A stretch of 64,000 bases of DNA from Clostridiaceae bacterium (GCA_902363625.1 CABJAS010000002.1:301819-365818); one strand, 5' to 3'; positions 54,857-64,000 are shown, counted from the stretch's first letter. Translations and numbers: made by a program. The notes: a model not told the origin generated them from the sequence alone.

Positions 54857-55007
54857 ATGAAAAATATTATTCACCGAAAAGAGATAGATAAGAAGTATGT
54901 TATTTAAATAAAAATATAAAATTTTTAACACACACTAAAATAAGTAAAATTTATTCAGAAATAAAATAGCGATAATTTGTTAGAGATTGATTTAAGGAGG
55001 AACTAAG

Positions 55008-56279
55008 ATGAGATTAAAATTTATCCTCTTTTTATTTATGGGATTGTTTTTAATAGAAGGGATGATAGGTTGGAGTGTCATAGGGAAAATTAAGGATACG
55101 CCGCTCGATAATGTTATGGTGAATGATTTAAGTCAGCAGATTAACCAGCAATGGGAGACACTAATACAGACACAATCATGTACAGTGACAGCGAATATCG
55201 ATTTAGACTTTACTTTACTTGATCATGATGGGAAAAAAGTGTATACGTCATCTCCGTCTATTTCGCAGTCTATGGAAGCGGCAATCCGAAACCGTGACAG
55301 TATTATCGATATTGAACAAAACGGACAAAGTGTAGGAAAGATCTTAATTTATAACGACAGCACTCAGCGTTTAACTTCACACCTTGTCTTTCTTTTACAG
55401 ATTTTAGGAGGAACACTGATCATTGAAGGTGTCATCTTGATTGTATATACGTATTACATAAATAAGCGAATGATTCAGCCTTTTCGTACATTGCAGCGTT
55501 TTGCTAATAGAGTAGCGGGTGGAGATTTAGATTTCCCTTTAGAGATGGATCGTCATAATAACTTTGGGATTTTTACTGAGAGCTTTGATTTGATGAGAAC
55601 CGAACTAAAAAAAGCACGGCTAAAGGAACAGGAAGCCAATCAAAGCAAGAAAGAATTGGTTGCCAAGATGAGTCATGATATTAAAACACCAATTTCCTCT
55701 ATTAAAGCAATATTAGAATTAATGCTAATCAAGGTAAAAGATCCAAAAGAGCGTGGACAATTACAGATCATTGAACAAAAAGCTAACCAGATTGATGAAC
55801 TTGTATCTGATTTGTTTCATGCGACTTTGGAAGAATTACAGGAATTAACCATCACTGTTAAAGAACATTCAAGTCAAGAGTTAGCGACATTGCTTCAGGT
55901 GGCAGACTATCAAGATAAAGCGGTCATTGGAGAAATACCGGATTGCTTACTTTTATTTGATGCTCTTCGTTTACAGCAGGTATTTGATAATCTGTTTGGT
56001 AATTCTTATAAATATGCCAATACAGCAATAGAAGTCTATTTTAAAATTATTGATGATGAGTTCCTTATTTCTATCAAAGACTTTGGTGAAGGGGTAACCG
56101 AAGAAGAACAATCTCTTATATTTAATAAATATTATCGAGCTAAGAATGCCGAAGAAAAAAGCGGAGCGGGATTAGGATTATATATTTGCCGCTATATTAT
56201 GATGCAGATGAATGGTGCAATCGAATGTGAGAAAACGGCAGACGGTTTTATTATGCAGGTGGCTTTAAAACTGGCATAA
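55008..56279 (+). CDS. Sensor histidine kinase
   Basis: 423 residues: helix 1 (4-23), extracytoplasmic domain about 24-124, helix 2 (125-150), HAMP (about 151-205), HisKA with phospho-accepting His223 in KMSHDIKTPISS, and HATPase with N box LQQVFDNLFGNSYKYA, IKDFGEGV (G1) and AGLGLYICRYIM (G2). The roughly 100-residue sensor domain is larger than that of the BceS type, so it can detect a ligand itself. GGAGG precedes the ATG. It pairs with the response regulator at 53.4 kb. Confidence 0.94.
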   Translation: MRLKFILFLFMGLFLIEGMIGWSVIGKIKDTPLDNVMVNDLSQQINQQWETLIQTQSCTVTANIDLDFTLLDHDGKKVYTSSPSISQSMEAAIRNRDSIIDIEQNGQSVGKILIYNDSTQRLTSHLVFLLQILGGTLIIEGVILIVYTYYINKRMIQPFRTLQRFANRVAGGDLDFPLEMDRHNNFGIFTESFDLMRTELKKARLKEQEANQSKKELVAKMSHDIKTPISSIKAILELMLIKVKDPKERGQLQIIEQKANQIDELVSDLFHATLEELQELTITVKEHSSQELATLLQVADYQDKAVIGEIPDCLLLFDALRLQQVFDNLFGNSYKYANTAIEVYFKIIDDEFLISIKDFGEGVTEEEQSLIFNKYYRAKNAEEKSGAGLGLYICRYIMMQMNGAIECEKTADGFIMQVALKLA

Positions 56280-56317
56280 TTAAGAAATAATTAAGGATTG
56301 GATAAAGACCGTTAAGA
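56280..56317 (+). promoter_or_regulatory. Candidate response-regulator site: three TTAAG(A/G) repeats
   Basis: TTAAGA (56280), TTAAGG (56291) and TTAAGA (56312) are direct repeats 11 and 21 bp apart, so on one face of the helix, in the gap ahead of the ABC transporter genes. This is the usual pattern for OmpR-type regulators. Confidence 0.45.
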
Positions 56318-56361
56318 ATTTTACATGGTAGGATGGATATATAAGGAGAGGAGATTCAACT

Positions 56362-57117
56362 ATGAAAAAAATTATATCTACCCATAAGCTGTGTAAAACA
56401 TTTTCCAGTGGCGGCGTATTACAACATATTTTAAAAAACTTGGATTTAGATATTTATGATGGGGATTTTACGGTGATTATGGGACCTTCCGGTGCAGGCA
56501 AGTCGACTTTGCTTTATGCTTTATCCGGAATGGATAAGCCTTCTCTAGGGGATATTCATTTTAGAGATGAAGAAATATCCAATTATTCGGATGATCGTTT
56601 AGCGATCTTTCGCCGTCATCATTGTGGCTTTGTTTTCCAGCAAATCTACTTACAGGATAATATGAGTGTAATGGATAATATTCTATCTGCCGGATTGCTG
56701 GTCAGTCGTAAGAAGAAAGAAGTTGTACAAAGGGCTAGACAGCTGCTGTCTCAAGTAGAGATGAAAGAGGAGCTTTATCACAAATTTCCAACTCAGCTTT
56801 CCGGCGGAGAGGCACAGCGTGCAGGCATTGTCAGAGCGTTGATCAATCAGCCCGATATCTTATTTGCGGATGAACCCACCGGACAATTAAATTCATATGC
56901 CAGTACAGCTGTCTTGGATGTTTTAACTCATTTGAATCAATCCGGACAAAGCATTGTGATGGTAACCCATGATGTTAAATCTGCTCGTCGGGCAAATCGT
57001 ATTTTATATTTACAAGATGGAGCTATCCGCGGAGAATGTAATTTAGGTGAATATCTCCCAAACGATGAAAAACGTCATGACCAGTTAACTGCCTTTTTAA
57101 AGGAAATGGGGTGGTAA
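56362..57117 (+). CDS. ABC transporter ATP-binding protein, LolD/MacB type
   Basis: 251 residues with Walker A IMGPSGAGKSTLLYAL, Q-loop FVFQQIYLQDNMSVMDNI, signature LSGGEAQRAGIVRAL, Walker B DILFADEPTGQLNSYA and switch VTHDVKSARRA. This is the mechanotransmission group that works with FtsX-fold permeases. The permease gene begins one base after its stop. Function in antimicrobial resistance or peptide sensing is likely from context with the two-component system. Confidence 0.94.
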   Translation: MKKIISTHKLCKTFSSGGVLQHILKNLDLDIYDGDFTVIMGPSGAGKSTLLYALSGMDKPSLGDIHFRDEEISNYSDDRLAIFRRHHCGFVFQQIYLQDNMSVMDNILSAGLLVSRKKKEVVQRARQLLSQVEMKEELYHKFPTQLSGGEAQRAGIVRALINQPDILFADEPTGQLNSYASTAVLDVLTHLNQSGQSIVMVTHDVKSARRANRILYLQDGAIRGECNLGEYLPNDEKRHDQLTAFLKEMGW

Positions 57118-57118
57118 T

Positions 57119-59488
57119 ATGCAATCTGTCTGGCAATTAGTAAAAGCCCAGTTTCATAAAAGCAAAAGCCAAGCTGTTTCATTTTTTGTTATTGTATTGG
57201 TAGGCGCCATTCTTCTTAATATCGGGTTAGTTATCACGCATAATTATGACCGCAACTATGATCAGCATGCCGATAGATTAAATAGTGCCGGCGCTATTCT
57301 AGCGATAAAATCACAGGATGAGAAGCTGGTTAATAAACTTATGACAGCCATGCAGGAGGATGACCGCAGTGCAGAGGTTGAAAAACGTGATATTCTTTTT
57401 GCCACCGCAACACTCGCTTACGGAGATGGCGAGCAAACCCGTAATATGGTGTTTATGAATCAACAGGATCGCCCCAATATCAGTCAGATTGATTATATTG
57501 AGTATTCCTCTGATGCTTATGAACATCCGATCTATTTGCCTTGGCTGTTTCATACCGGGGGCAATTATCAGCTAGGAGATTCATTCGAGATGGAGATCGT
57601 CTTAATGAGTGGGGAAAAGGAGACAAAAATATATCAAGTTGCCGGCTTCTTTGAAGAACCGATTTTAGGAACCGTTAATTCCACGATTTCAGGAGTGGTA
57701 CTGCCTGCTCAGGAATATCAGGACTTATCACAATCTTTTGACGGTAAAATAGATGGAACGATCTTTAATGCGATATTAAAAGAAAATAAAACAATGGGAG
57801 AAAATTTTGTCGGCACGTATAATACTTTACTTGAAGATTATGATTCTAATGTGTATCATGATTCATCTTTTTATTTAATGGTCAAGCAAGCACGTACAAT
57901 GACATCATCCATTGGTTCTATGATTATCATTGGTTTTTCGATGATCATTGTAGCGGTTGTCTTAGTGATGGTGAAGTTTAGAATCGGTAATACCATCGAA
58001 GAAGAAATAAGGAATATGGGAGTACAAAAAGCTATTGGCTACAGCAGTCATCAGATTATTTCATCGCTAATTGTGCAGTTCTTGATCCTGACATTGCTAG
58101 GAAGCATAACTGGCATAGGGGTATCCTATCTGATCCTGCCCTCTATTTCTAATATGTTTGCTTTGCAGACCGGAATCGTCTGGAATCAGGGCTTTGATCT
58201 TGTTTCAGCGTTTATAAGTGTTGTTGGAATTTCTTTAATGGTTATTTTGACTGCTTATTTAAGTGCTCGCAAAATAGGCAAATTAACACCGATCACCGCC
58301 ATTCGCACCGGAATTGCCACCCATAGCTTTAAAAATAATCCCTTTCCACTTGAAACAACGAAAGGAAATTTACCGATGCTTCTCGCCGCTAAAAACTTCA
58401 TTCATCAAATTCGATTAAATATAATGATTATGTTCGTTGTTATGGGGGTCAGTTTTGCGGCAATGTTTGCGATGGTAATGTATTATAATATTTCCGTAGA
58501 ATCAACAAAATTTGTAGAGATGGTATCCACTGAAGTCCCAACGGTTCAAATTAATGCGCTTGATGAGGCAGGAGCAGATCGTTTATTAGCCAGCCTGCAA
58601 AATACGAAGGGGGTAAGGAAAGCCGCCTATTATGATCAGGTCAGAGCCTCTATCGGAACTAAAGACAGTGAAGTTTTCTGCTATATTATGGATGACTTTA
58701 GTGCTTTGGATAATCAGTTGGCAGTTTACAAAGGCAGATTCCCTAAGCATGACAATGAAATTGCGATCAATGGATTGCTTGCGAAAAACATGAATAAAAA
58801 TATTGGGGATACAGTCACTCTTAAAAAAGGAACCGCAGAAATTGAATACTTGATTACAGGGTTTAGTCAGGGCTCTAACTATATGGGACATGAAGCGATG
58901 CTGACAAGCAAAGCCTTCCAACAATTAGATAGCAGTTATCATGCTTTATGTATTTATGTCTATTTGGATAAAGGAGTAGATACTGTTAACTTTATTGAGG
59001 ATTTAGATCAATATTCCGATGATATTGCTAAAACGACTAATGCACAGCTGCAAATTGAAAGTATGCTGGGAGTTTATCAAAATATTGTCACGATTATCGC
59101 CTTTATTATCATGCTGATTACGGTGGCGATTGTTAGTATTGCCTTATATATGGTAGTCAAAACAGCTGTGATTCGTAAAAGGCAGGAATTTGGTATTCAA
59201 AAAGCGATTGGTTATACAACCCGTCAGTTAGTTTTGGAAACAGTCTACACTTTTTTACCGGTTGTATTCATTGGGACAATTCTAGGATGCTTGTTAGGAA
59301 AAGTGGGCTTGAATGCTATGCTGAGTGTTTTATTCAGCAGTATTGGAATGATGAAAATCAATTTTGCTATTCCGACTTTCTGGATGATTGGTGTGGGCTC
59401 AGCAATCTTCCTATTTGGACTTTTGATTACCGTGATCGTTTCAATACGTATTAGAAAGATAAGTCCGTATAATATGCTGAAAGAATAA
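57119..59488 (+). CDS. FtsX/MacB-type ABC permease with two FtsX units
   Basis: 789 residues. First unit: helix about 18-40, extracellular domain (about 45-265), then three helices (about 270-292, 318-345, 360-382). Second unit: helix about 437-460, extracellular domain (about 465-640), three helices (about 652-680, 710-735, 755-780). FtsX landmarks EIRNMGVQKAIGYSSHQI and RQEFGIQKAIGYTTRQL precede the two C-terminal helix sets. It is directly coupled to the ATPase gene. It differs from BceB (one large loop, ten helices) and resembles the Vex/YknZ-like double-unit permeases. Confidence 0.92.
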   Translation: MQSVWQLVKAQFHKSKSQAVSFFVIVLVGAILLNIGLVITHNYDRNYDQHADRLNSAGAILAIKSQDEKLVNKLMTAMQEDDRSAEVEKRDILFATATLAYGDGEQTRNMVFMNQQDRPNISQIDYIEYSSDAYEHPIYLPWLFHTGGNYQLGDSFEMEIVLMSGEKETKIYQVAGFFEEPILGTVNSTISGVVLPAQEYQDLSQSFDGKIDGTIFNAILKENKTMGENFVGTYNTLLEDYDSNVYHDSSFYLMVKQARTMTSSIGSMIIIGFSMIIVAVVLVMVKFRIGNTIEEEIRNMGVQKAIGYSSHQIISSLIVQFLILTLLGSITGIGVSYLILPSISNMFALQTGIVWNQGFDLVSAFISVVGISLMVILTAYLSARKIGKLTPITAIRTGIATHSFKNNPFPLETTKGNLPMLLAAKNFIHQIRLNIMIMFVVMGVSFAAMFAMVMYYNISVESTKFVEMVSTEVPTVQINALDEAGADRLLASLQNTKGVRKAAYYDQVRASIGTKDSEVFCYIMDDFSALDNQLAVYKGRFPKHDNEIAINGLLAKNMNKNIGDTVTLKKGTAEIEYLITGFSQGSNYMGHEAMLTSKAFQQLDSSYHALCIYVYLDKGVDTVNFIEDLDQYSDDIAKTTNAQLQIESMLGVYQNIVTIIAFIIMLITVAIVSIALYMVVKTAVIRKRQEFGIQKAIGYTTRQLVLETVYTFLPVVFIGTILGCLLGKVGLNAMLSVLFSSIGMMKINFAIPTFWMIGVGSAIFLFGLLITVIVSIRIRKISPYNMLKE

Positions 59489-59513
59489 AGAATCTGCAAA
59501 TCGCAGATTCTTT
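59487..59513. terminator. Bidirectional terminator
   Basis: AAAGAATCTGC (59487-59497), loop AAATC, GCAGATTCTTT (59503-59513). It overlaps both stop codons of the convergent genes. Confidence 0.9.
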
Positions 59514-60181
59514 TAGATCTCGAAAGACTGATTTTCATGTTCAATCTTATGTATTTGAGGATAATTCTTTAAAGGTTCTTCATTTAGATAATCCTGCATC
59601 AATTCAACGGCATCACCAAAATGCATTGGCAGGATATGTTTAATTTGGGCATGCTTTAAAATTTCTTCAATTCCCCACCAAGCATTCTCTTCTTGACGAG
59701 GATCAAGAGGAAGCATGGCTACATCAATAGTAAGACCATCAAGTTTTGCCATCTCTTTTTTAAAGTTATAGGCTTGATTATCATTAAAGTTCTTAGGTTC
59801 TCCTTCCCAATGCCACCAGTTGAGATCACCGGCATGATAGATGACTTTATCTTCAACCGTGACTAAAAAAGCAACACCGGCATCCGTCGAACGTAAGGTC
59901 TTGATCATTAAATCCTCAATTTCATAAGTTTCGTTCTTTTTAACGATGTGAATAGAATCTGTTTCTTTTATACGTGTGTCTTTTGAAAGAATAAAGGTTG
60001 CGTTAGGAAATAAATCAAAAATATCACGGTTAAAATGATCTTGATGAAAATGAGTGACAAAGCAATAGACTTTTTTATTTACTGGATAAAGGGGCAATTC
60101 TTTTTGGTAATAATCAAATACTAAAACATGGTTTTCAAGTTCAATCATGAATCCACTGTGGAAAATATAGGTTGCTTTCAT
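59513..60181 (-). CDS. MBL-fold metallo-hydrolase (UlaG-like)
   Basis: 222 residues from ATG 60181 (GGAGG 6 bases upstream; the upstream 13-codon extension is rejected). Metallo-beta-lactamase fold: THFHQDHFNRDIF carries the H-x-H-x-D-H metal motif, followed by YHAGDLNWWHW (Asp bridge) and LPMHFGDAVE (last His). It opens with IFHSGFMIELENHVLVFDYY. Substrate of this cytosolic hydrolase group is usually unassigned. Single gene. Confidence 0.9.
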   Translation of the reverse strand: MKATYIFHSGFMIELENHVLVFDYYQKELPLYPVNKKVYCFVTHFHQDHFNRDIFDLFPNATFILSKDTRIKETDSIHIVKKNETYEIEDLMIKTLRSTDAGVAFLVTVEDKVIYHAGDLNWWHWEGEPKNFNDNQAYNFKKEMAKLDGLTIDVAMLPLDPRQEENAWWGIEEILKHAQIKHILPMHFGDAVELMQDYLNEEPLKNYPQIHKIEHENQSFEI

Positions 60182-60383
60182 AATATTCCTCCTTAAATCA
60201 TTATAAAACAGTATCGGCATTTCGTCTATGAATATGAAAAAGTATAGAATAATGGGCTATAATTTAATAAATAATAAAAAAATGGGAGTGATAGCACTTA
60301 CAATGATAAAAAATGTTTGCAGAAACACGATTTGTGTTATAATGTGTAAGTTGTAAAAAAGATTAAGAAAGAGAGGTATTGTG

Positions 60384-62201
60384 ATGAGTAACATTCGTAA
60401 CATTGCAATTATTGCACACGTAGACCACGGAAAAACGACATTAGTTGATCAGCTATTAAGACAATCAGGAACCTTTAGAAATAATGAACAGGTTGCAGAA
60501 AGAGTAATGGATAGTAATGCCTTAGAAAGAGAAAGAGGAATTACGATTCTAGCTAAAAACACAGCGATCAATTATAAGGATTATCATATCAATATCATGG
60601 ATACACCGGGCCATGCCGATTTTGGCGGTGAGGTAGAACGTATCATGAAAATGGTCGATGGGGTTTTGTTAGTGGTAGATGCATACGAAGGAACAATGCC
60701 TCAAACTCGTTTTGTATTAAAAAAAGCATTGGAATCAAAGGTTAAGCCCATCGTTGTTATTAATAAGGTAGACCGTCCGGTTGTCCGTATTAGTGAAGTA
60801 CGCGATGAAATCTTAGAGTTGTTTATGGAATTAGGGGCAGAAGATGACCAGCTGGATTTCCCAACTGTTTACGTATCTGCTTTACAGGGAACATCAAGTT
60901 TATCTGAAGAATTATCAACACAGGAAGCAACTATGGATCATCTGTTCGATATGATCATTGATGAAATTCCGGCTCCCGATGTTGATGAGGAAGGTCCTTT
61001 ACAGTTCCAGCCTGCTTTATTAGATTATAATGACTACGTTGGACGTATTGGAGTTGGGCGTATCAAACGTGGTAAAATCAAATTGAATGAAACCGTATCA
61101 TGTGTCAGAGCGGATGGTTCTGTCACACAGTTTAGAATTCAAAAATTATTTGGGTTCCTTGGATTATCAAGAATTGAAATTCAAGAAGCAGCAGCAGGGG
61201 ATATCGTTGCCATTGCCGGATTAGCGGATATCGGTGTAGGTGAAACCGTATGTACAATGGGAAAAGAAGAAGCTTTACCGTTATTACGTGTAGATGAACC
61301 AACAATTCAAATGGTATTTGGGACAAATACTTCTCCATTTGCAGGTAGAGAAGGAAAATTCGTTACTGCAAGCAAAATTGAAGAACGTTTATTTAAAGAA
61401 ACAAATAAAGATGTATCATTAAAGATTGAAAGAATTCCCAATTCAGAAGAGTGGATTGTAAGCGGACGTGGAGAACTGCATTTATCAATTTTAATTGAAA
61501 CAATGCGCCGCGAAGGTTATGAACTGCAAGTGTCTCGTCCGAAAGTTATTTTAAAAGAAATCGATGGTAAGGTTTGCGAGCCATGGGAAGATGTACAGGT
61601 GGAAGCCCCTGACGATTGCATCGGTTCAGTAATTGAGTCATTAGGATTTAGACGTGGTATTATGCAAAACATGACAAGCCACGATGGACAGACAAGAGTA
61701 ACATATCATATTCCATCAAGAGGAATGATCGGTTTCATGACAAACTTCTTAACAATGACCAAAGGATATGGAATTATCTCTCATACTTTTATGGAATATC
61801 GCCCGGTAGATGGTGAAGCGGTTGGAGAAAGACAATTAGGGGTATTAATCTCAATCGATTCTGGACAATCAACGGCATATTCATTAGGCAGCGTGGAAGA
61901 TCGTGGAGTTATGTTTATAGGTCCCGGTGTTGAAGTTTATGAAGGAATGATCGTTGGAGAACACAGTCGTGATAATGACTTAGTAGTAAATATCACTAAA
62001 GGAAAGAACTTAACCAACACACGTTCTTCTTCTAAAGACTCTACTGTTGTGTTAAAGAAACCAAGACAGTTTAACTTAGAGTCATGCTTAGATTATATTA
62101 ATGATGATGAACTGGTAGAAGTAACACCGGAAAACATTCGTTTGCGTAAACGTCTATTGACAGATCAGGAACGCCGTCGTGCGAATCGTGAGAAACTATA
62201 A
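60384..62201 (+). CDS. typA: Ribosome-associated translational GTPase TypA/BipA
   Basis: 605 residues from ATG 60384 (AGAGG 7 bases upstream). G motifs: AHVDHGKTT (G1), RERGITI (switch I/G2), [11 protein letters not shown] (G3), NKVD (G4), SALQG (G5). EF-G-like beta-barrel and C-terminal domains with [22 protein letters not shown] follow. BipA helps 50S assembly and growth at low temperature or under stress. Single gene with its own terminator. Confidence 0.97.
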   Translation: MSNIRNIAIIAHVDHGKTTLVDQLLRQSGTFRNNEQVAERVMDSNALERERGITILAKNTAINYKDYHINIMDTPGHADFGGEVERIMKMVDGVLLVVDAYEGTMPQTRFVLKKALESKVKPIVVINKVDRPVVRISEVRDEILELFMELGAEDDQLDFPTVYVSALQGTSSLSEELSTQEATMDHLFDMIIDEIPAPDVDEEGPLQFQPALLDYNDYVGRIGVGRIKRGKIKLNETVSCVRADGSVTQFRIQKLFGFLGLSRIEIQEAAAGDIVAIAGLADIGVGETVCTMGKEEALPLLRVDEPTIQMVFGTNTSPFAGREGKFVTASKIEERLFKETNKDVSLKIERIPNSEEWIVSGRGELHLSILIETMRREGYELQVSRPKVILKEIDGKVCEPWEDVQVEAPDDCIGSVIESLGFRRGIMQNMTSHDGQTRVTYHIPSRGMIGFMTNFLTMTKGYGIISHTFMEYRPVDGEAVGERQLGVLISIDSGQSTAYSLGSVEDRGVMFIGPGVEVYEGMIVGEHSRDNDLVVNITKGKNLTNTRSSSKDSTVVLKKPRQFNLESCLDYINDDELVEVTPENIRLRKRLLTDQERRRANREKL

Positions 62202-62203
62202 GA

Positions 62204-62232
62204 AGTATTAGGAATTGCCTAATGCTTTTTTT
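62204..62232 (+). terminator. Terminator after typA
   Basis: AGTATTAGG-AATTG-CCTAATGCT (62204-62226, one G-U pair) then T7. Confidence 0.85.
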
Positions 62233-62313
62233 CTTGAGTGAACATGGGATTTTCTGTGTTTTATTTGCTTTTAAAGAGGTAATGTTGTACATTTAAATGG
62301 TGAGGTGAAGCCT

Positions 62314-63354
62314 ATGGGATATTTAATAATACTAATTTGTATGATGATTGTAATCATGAACATACTAAAAATTATATTTGCTGAGATGGATGGACGACGT
62401 GCAAACAAGCAGTTCAATGTTGCATACTTTTTACAGTTTACCCGACCTTTTGCTTATGGAAGAACAAGCTATATCATTTTTATTGCGCTGCTGATCTTCT
62501 TGTTTACAAATGATTTGCCTTTGTTTTCAATGGCATGGCTGTTAGAGTTTGTCACATTATTGTGTGTCTCAGTCATTATCGATGTTGTTTCACAGTTTAC
62601 TTATTATAAGTATGCACAGCGTCGTTTTAAAGATGGAGTGGATAAGGCGATTGCTATTCGCAGTAAGATTAATGAAGAAAAAACAATTGAAAATAAAGAA
62701 GATATCATTTATCCAGAGCCGGGATTAGGATTTGAAGAAGTAGCACAATCGTATTTAACACCGGAAGACCATCTTGGAATAGCGAGTATGGATGCCGGAG
62801 AATTTGCTGATTCGATCCATGATCTGCCGGATGTCACTTATGTGATTGATACAAGAAAAGTTGATGCGGAACATCGCTTAGCGGATAAAGGTGTCAAAGT
62901 GACAACCTTAACGCAACAAAATCGTTTACCATTTAAAGATGGAAAACTGGATACATATATCGTTGCGTATACTAATTTTGATAAAAGCGATGTGCATCGT
63001 ATTTTGAAACCGGGTGGATTATTATTAGTTAAACAGCGAGGCGGAGATAATCTGAAAGAGTTAAATCCATTGTATATGCCGATCAACCCGAATACTAAAT
63101 GGAATAAATACGCTTGTCAGGCAATTCTGGATCAAAACGGCTTTACAATTCTTGATGGCAAAGAACAATTGGCTAAGATTGGGTTTAGAAGCTTATCAGC
63201 ACTATTTACATATCTGAAAGAGGCAATGCCGGATAGAGTAACAAACTCCGATATGTATATCAACCAGTATGCTTATATTGATGAATGTATTAAACAAAGA
63301 GGATTCTTTGAACTGACTATTCATGAATTTTATTTAGTGTGTCGAAAAAAGTGA
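62314..63354 (+). CDS. Membrane protein with a degenerate methyltransferase-like domain
   Basis: 346 residues from ATG 62314 (GAGGTG 6 bases upstream). Three hydrophobic helices (about 2-22, 50-68, 74-96) precede a cytosolic part. Residues about 160-275 look like a class I methyltransferase: NRLPFKDGKLDTYI, DVHRILKPGGLLLVKQRGG. The SAM-binding GxGxG motif I is missing (VTYVIDTRKVDAEHRL is in its place), so SAM use is doubtful. The C-terminal AYIDECIKQRGFFELTIHEF is not assigned. No family with a known role recognised. Confidence 0.65.
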   Translation: MGYLIILICMMIVIMNILKIIFAEMDGRRANKQFNVAYFLQFTRPFAYGRTSYIIFIALLIFLFTNDLPLFSMAWLLEFVTLLCVSVIIDVVSQFTYYKYAQRRFKDGVDKAIAIRSKINEEKTIENKEDIIYPEPGLGFEEVAQSYLTPEDHLGIASMDAGEFADSIHDLPDVTYVIDTRKVDAEHRLADKGVKVTTLTQQNRLPFKDGKLDTYIVAYTNFDKSDVHRILKPGGLLLVKQRGGDNLKELNPLYMPINPNTKWNKYACQAILDQNGFTILDGKEQLAKIGFRSLSALFTYLKEAMPDRVTNSDMYINQYAYIDECIKQRGFFELTIHEFYLVCRKK

Positions 63355-63380
63355 GAAATCATCATATAAATTAAATAAAG

Positions 63381-63394
63381 TGAAAGCGCTAAAA
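63381..63394 (+). promoter_or_regulatory. cre-like catabolite control site before ptsH
   Basis: TGAAAGCGCTAAAA matches the cre consensus TGWNANCGNTNWCA at all but one position. It lies about 50 bp upstream of the ptsH -10. Confidence 0.5.
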
Positions 63395-63430
63395 AAATTT
63401 TGCTTTTCCTATAGAATTTCATTGAAAATG

Positions 63431-63439
63431 TGATATAAT
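63431..63439 (+). promoter_or_regulatory. ptsH extended -10 promoter
   Basis: TGA-TATAAT (TGn extended -10), start near 63446; no good -35. AAGGAGGAATT precedes the ptsH ATG. Confidence 0.6.
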
Positions 63440-63475
63440 ATATCCAGTCAAATTGTATTAAGGAGGAATTATATA

Positions 63476-63745
63476 ATGGCTGAAAAATTAAGTTTTGTAG
63501 TATCTGATCCTGTTGGGTTACATGCAAGACCAGCAACTATCTTAGTAAATCAAGCAAGCAAATTCGCTAGCAATGTTAAATTGATTTATAATGAAAAAGA
63601 AGTTAACTTAAAATCTATCATGGGTGTTATGTCTTTAGGTGTTCCAACTAAAGCAACTGTAGAAATCGTTGCTGAAGGTGAAGACGAAAAAGAAGTAATC
63701 GCATCTATCGCTAAAGTTATCAAAGAACAAAAAGTAGCAGAATAG
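63476..63745 (+). CDS. ptsH: Phosphocarrier protein HPr
   Basis: 89 residues. His16 in GLHARPAT is phosphorylated by enzyme I, and Ser47 in LKSIMGVMSLG is the HPr-kinase site that makes CcpA corepressor in Bacillota. It passes phosphate from enzyme I to sugar-specific EIIA proteins. It stands alone, without ptsI in the window, with its own promoter, cre-like site and terminator. Confidence 0.97.
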   Translation: MAEKLSFVVSDPVGLHARPATILVNQASKFASNVKLIYNEKEVNLKSIMGVMSLGVPTKATVEIVAEGEDEKEVIASIAKVIKEQKVAE

Positions 63746-63755
63746 TTATGAATAG

Positions 63756-63777
63756 AAGCCCGTTTGGGCTTTTTTTA
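63756..63777 (+). terminator. Terminator after ptsH
   Basis: AAGCCC-GTTT-GGGCTT followed by a T-run. Confidence 0.88.
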
Positions 63778-63827
63778 TTTATATATATAGAATTTTTAAA
63801 AAAAATAAAAAAAGTAGAAAAAAAGAC

Positions 63828-63856
63828 TTGTCAAAGGAGAGAGGACGTGGTAATAT
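63828..63856 (+). promoter_or_regulatory. Strong rRNA-operon-type promoter
   Basis: TTGTCA (63828-63833), 17-bp spacer, TAATAT (63851-63856) with extended TGn. An A/T-rich UP-like tract (63791-63824) lies upstream. Start near 63863. Confidence 0.8.
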
Positions 63857-63862
63857 AAACAG

Positions 63863-64000
63863 GCAGTCCAATCAAGGGCGGCGGAGACCATTGAAAACTG
63901 AACAGAACACGTCAAACAATTTCGATCGAAAGAAAGAAAAATTGAGAAAAAAAGAAACAAAAGTCAGAAGACAAAAAAGAGTCAAAGAAAAACAACTTTG
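63863..64000 (+). other. Probable rRNA operon leader; 16S gene beyond the window
   Basis: The phrase CCATTGAAAACTGAACAG (63888-63905) is typical of transcribed rRNA leaders and spacers in Bacillota, and the rest is A/G-rich and unstructured. No 16S sequence is reached by 64000. Confidence 0.65.

Noticed and set aside
1-64000. tRNA genes, insertion sequences, prophage or integrase genes
   Set aside because: None seen on either strand; no transposase-like protein or terminal repeats flank the accessory region.

Overview
The window is AT-rich DNA from a low-GC Gram-positive bacterium (Bacillota). Signs are T-box leaders, AGGAGG-type ribosome binding sites, Rho-independent terminators, a cre-like site before ptsH, and the conserved block rnmV-rsmA-yabG-ispE-glmU-prs. 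The spore protease YabG indicates a spore-forming lineage. The giant tyrosine/aspartate-rich surface protein and the acid-CoA activase-like protein fit an anaerobic gut firmicute, perhaps an Erysipelotrichia relative; that placement is inference.

Layout. 1-2.5 kb (minus): the 5' part of a licD-like gene, a DUF1846 protein and a small membrane protein. 2.6-7.3 kb (plus): a MarR regulator with its own palindromic operator, then a large double-activase/DUF2229 gene broken by a 1-base deletion. 7.7-28.5 kb: one 20.8-kb gene for a secreted, wall-anchored protein of about 6,930 residues, ending in roughly ten SdrD-B-like modules, followed by a membrane-anchored family-5 solute-binding protein. 30-34 kb: a degenerate ABC-ATPase/LytTR regulator, an ABC-2 exporter and an orphan FtsX-like membrane protein. 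34-35.3 kb: trpS under a Trp T-box.

35.3-41.7 kb (minus) is the accessory part. It holds iadA, an Lsa-type ABC-F ribosome-protection gene, a GNAT remnant, a HisRS-like protein without an anticodon domain, an Ant(6)-like nucleotidyltransferase, a Crp/Fnr regulator and a HAD phosphatase. Two regulatory systems can be read from the DNA here. The ABC-F gene has a complete ribosome-mediated transcription attenuator: promoter, six-codon leader peptide and three mutually exclusive pairing segments. The HisRS-like and nucleotidyltransferase genes share a GGTCAA-NN-GACC site centred close to -41 before a TATAAT box, as expected for activation by the neighbouring Crp/Fnr protein.

41.9-45.7 kb: a T-box-controlled polar amino-acid ABC transporter followed by an M20 peptidase. 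45.9-52.8 kb: a metallophosphoesterase and the conserved housekeeping block (RNase H, RNase M5, RsmA, YabG, IspE, GlmU, Prs). 53-59.5 kb: a two-component system, interrupted by a GNAT gene, with a MacB/FtsX-type ABC transporter. 59.5-63.7 kb: an MBL-fold hydrolase, typA, a membrane protein with a degenerate methyltransferase domain, and ptsH. The right end holds a strong rRNA-operon-type promoter and leader; the 16S gene would lie just outside.
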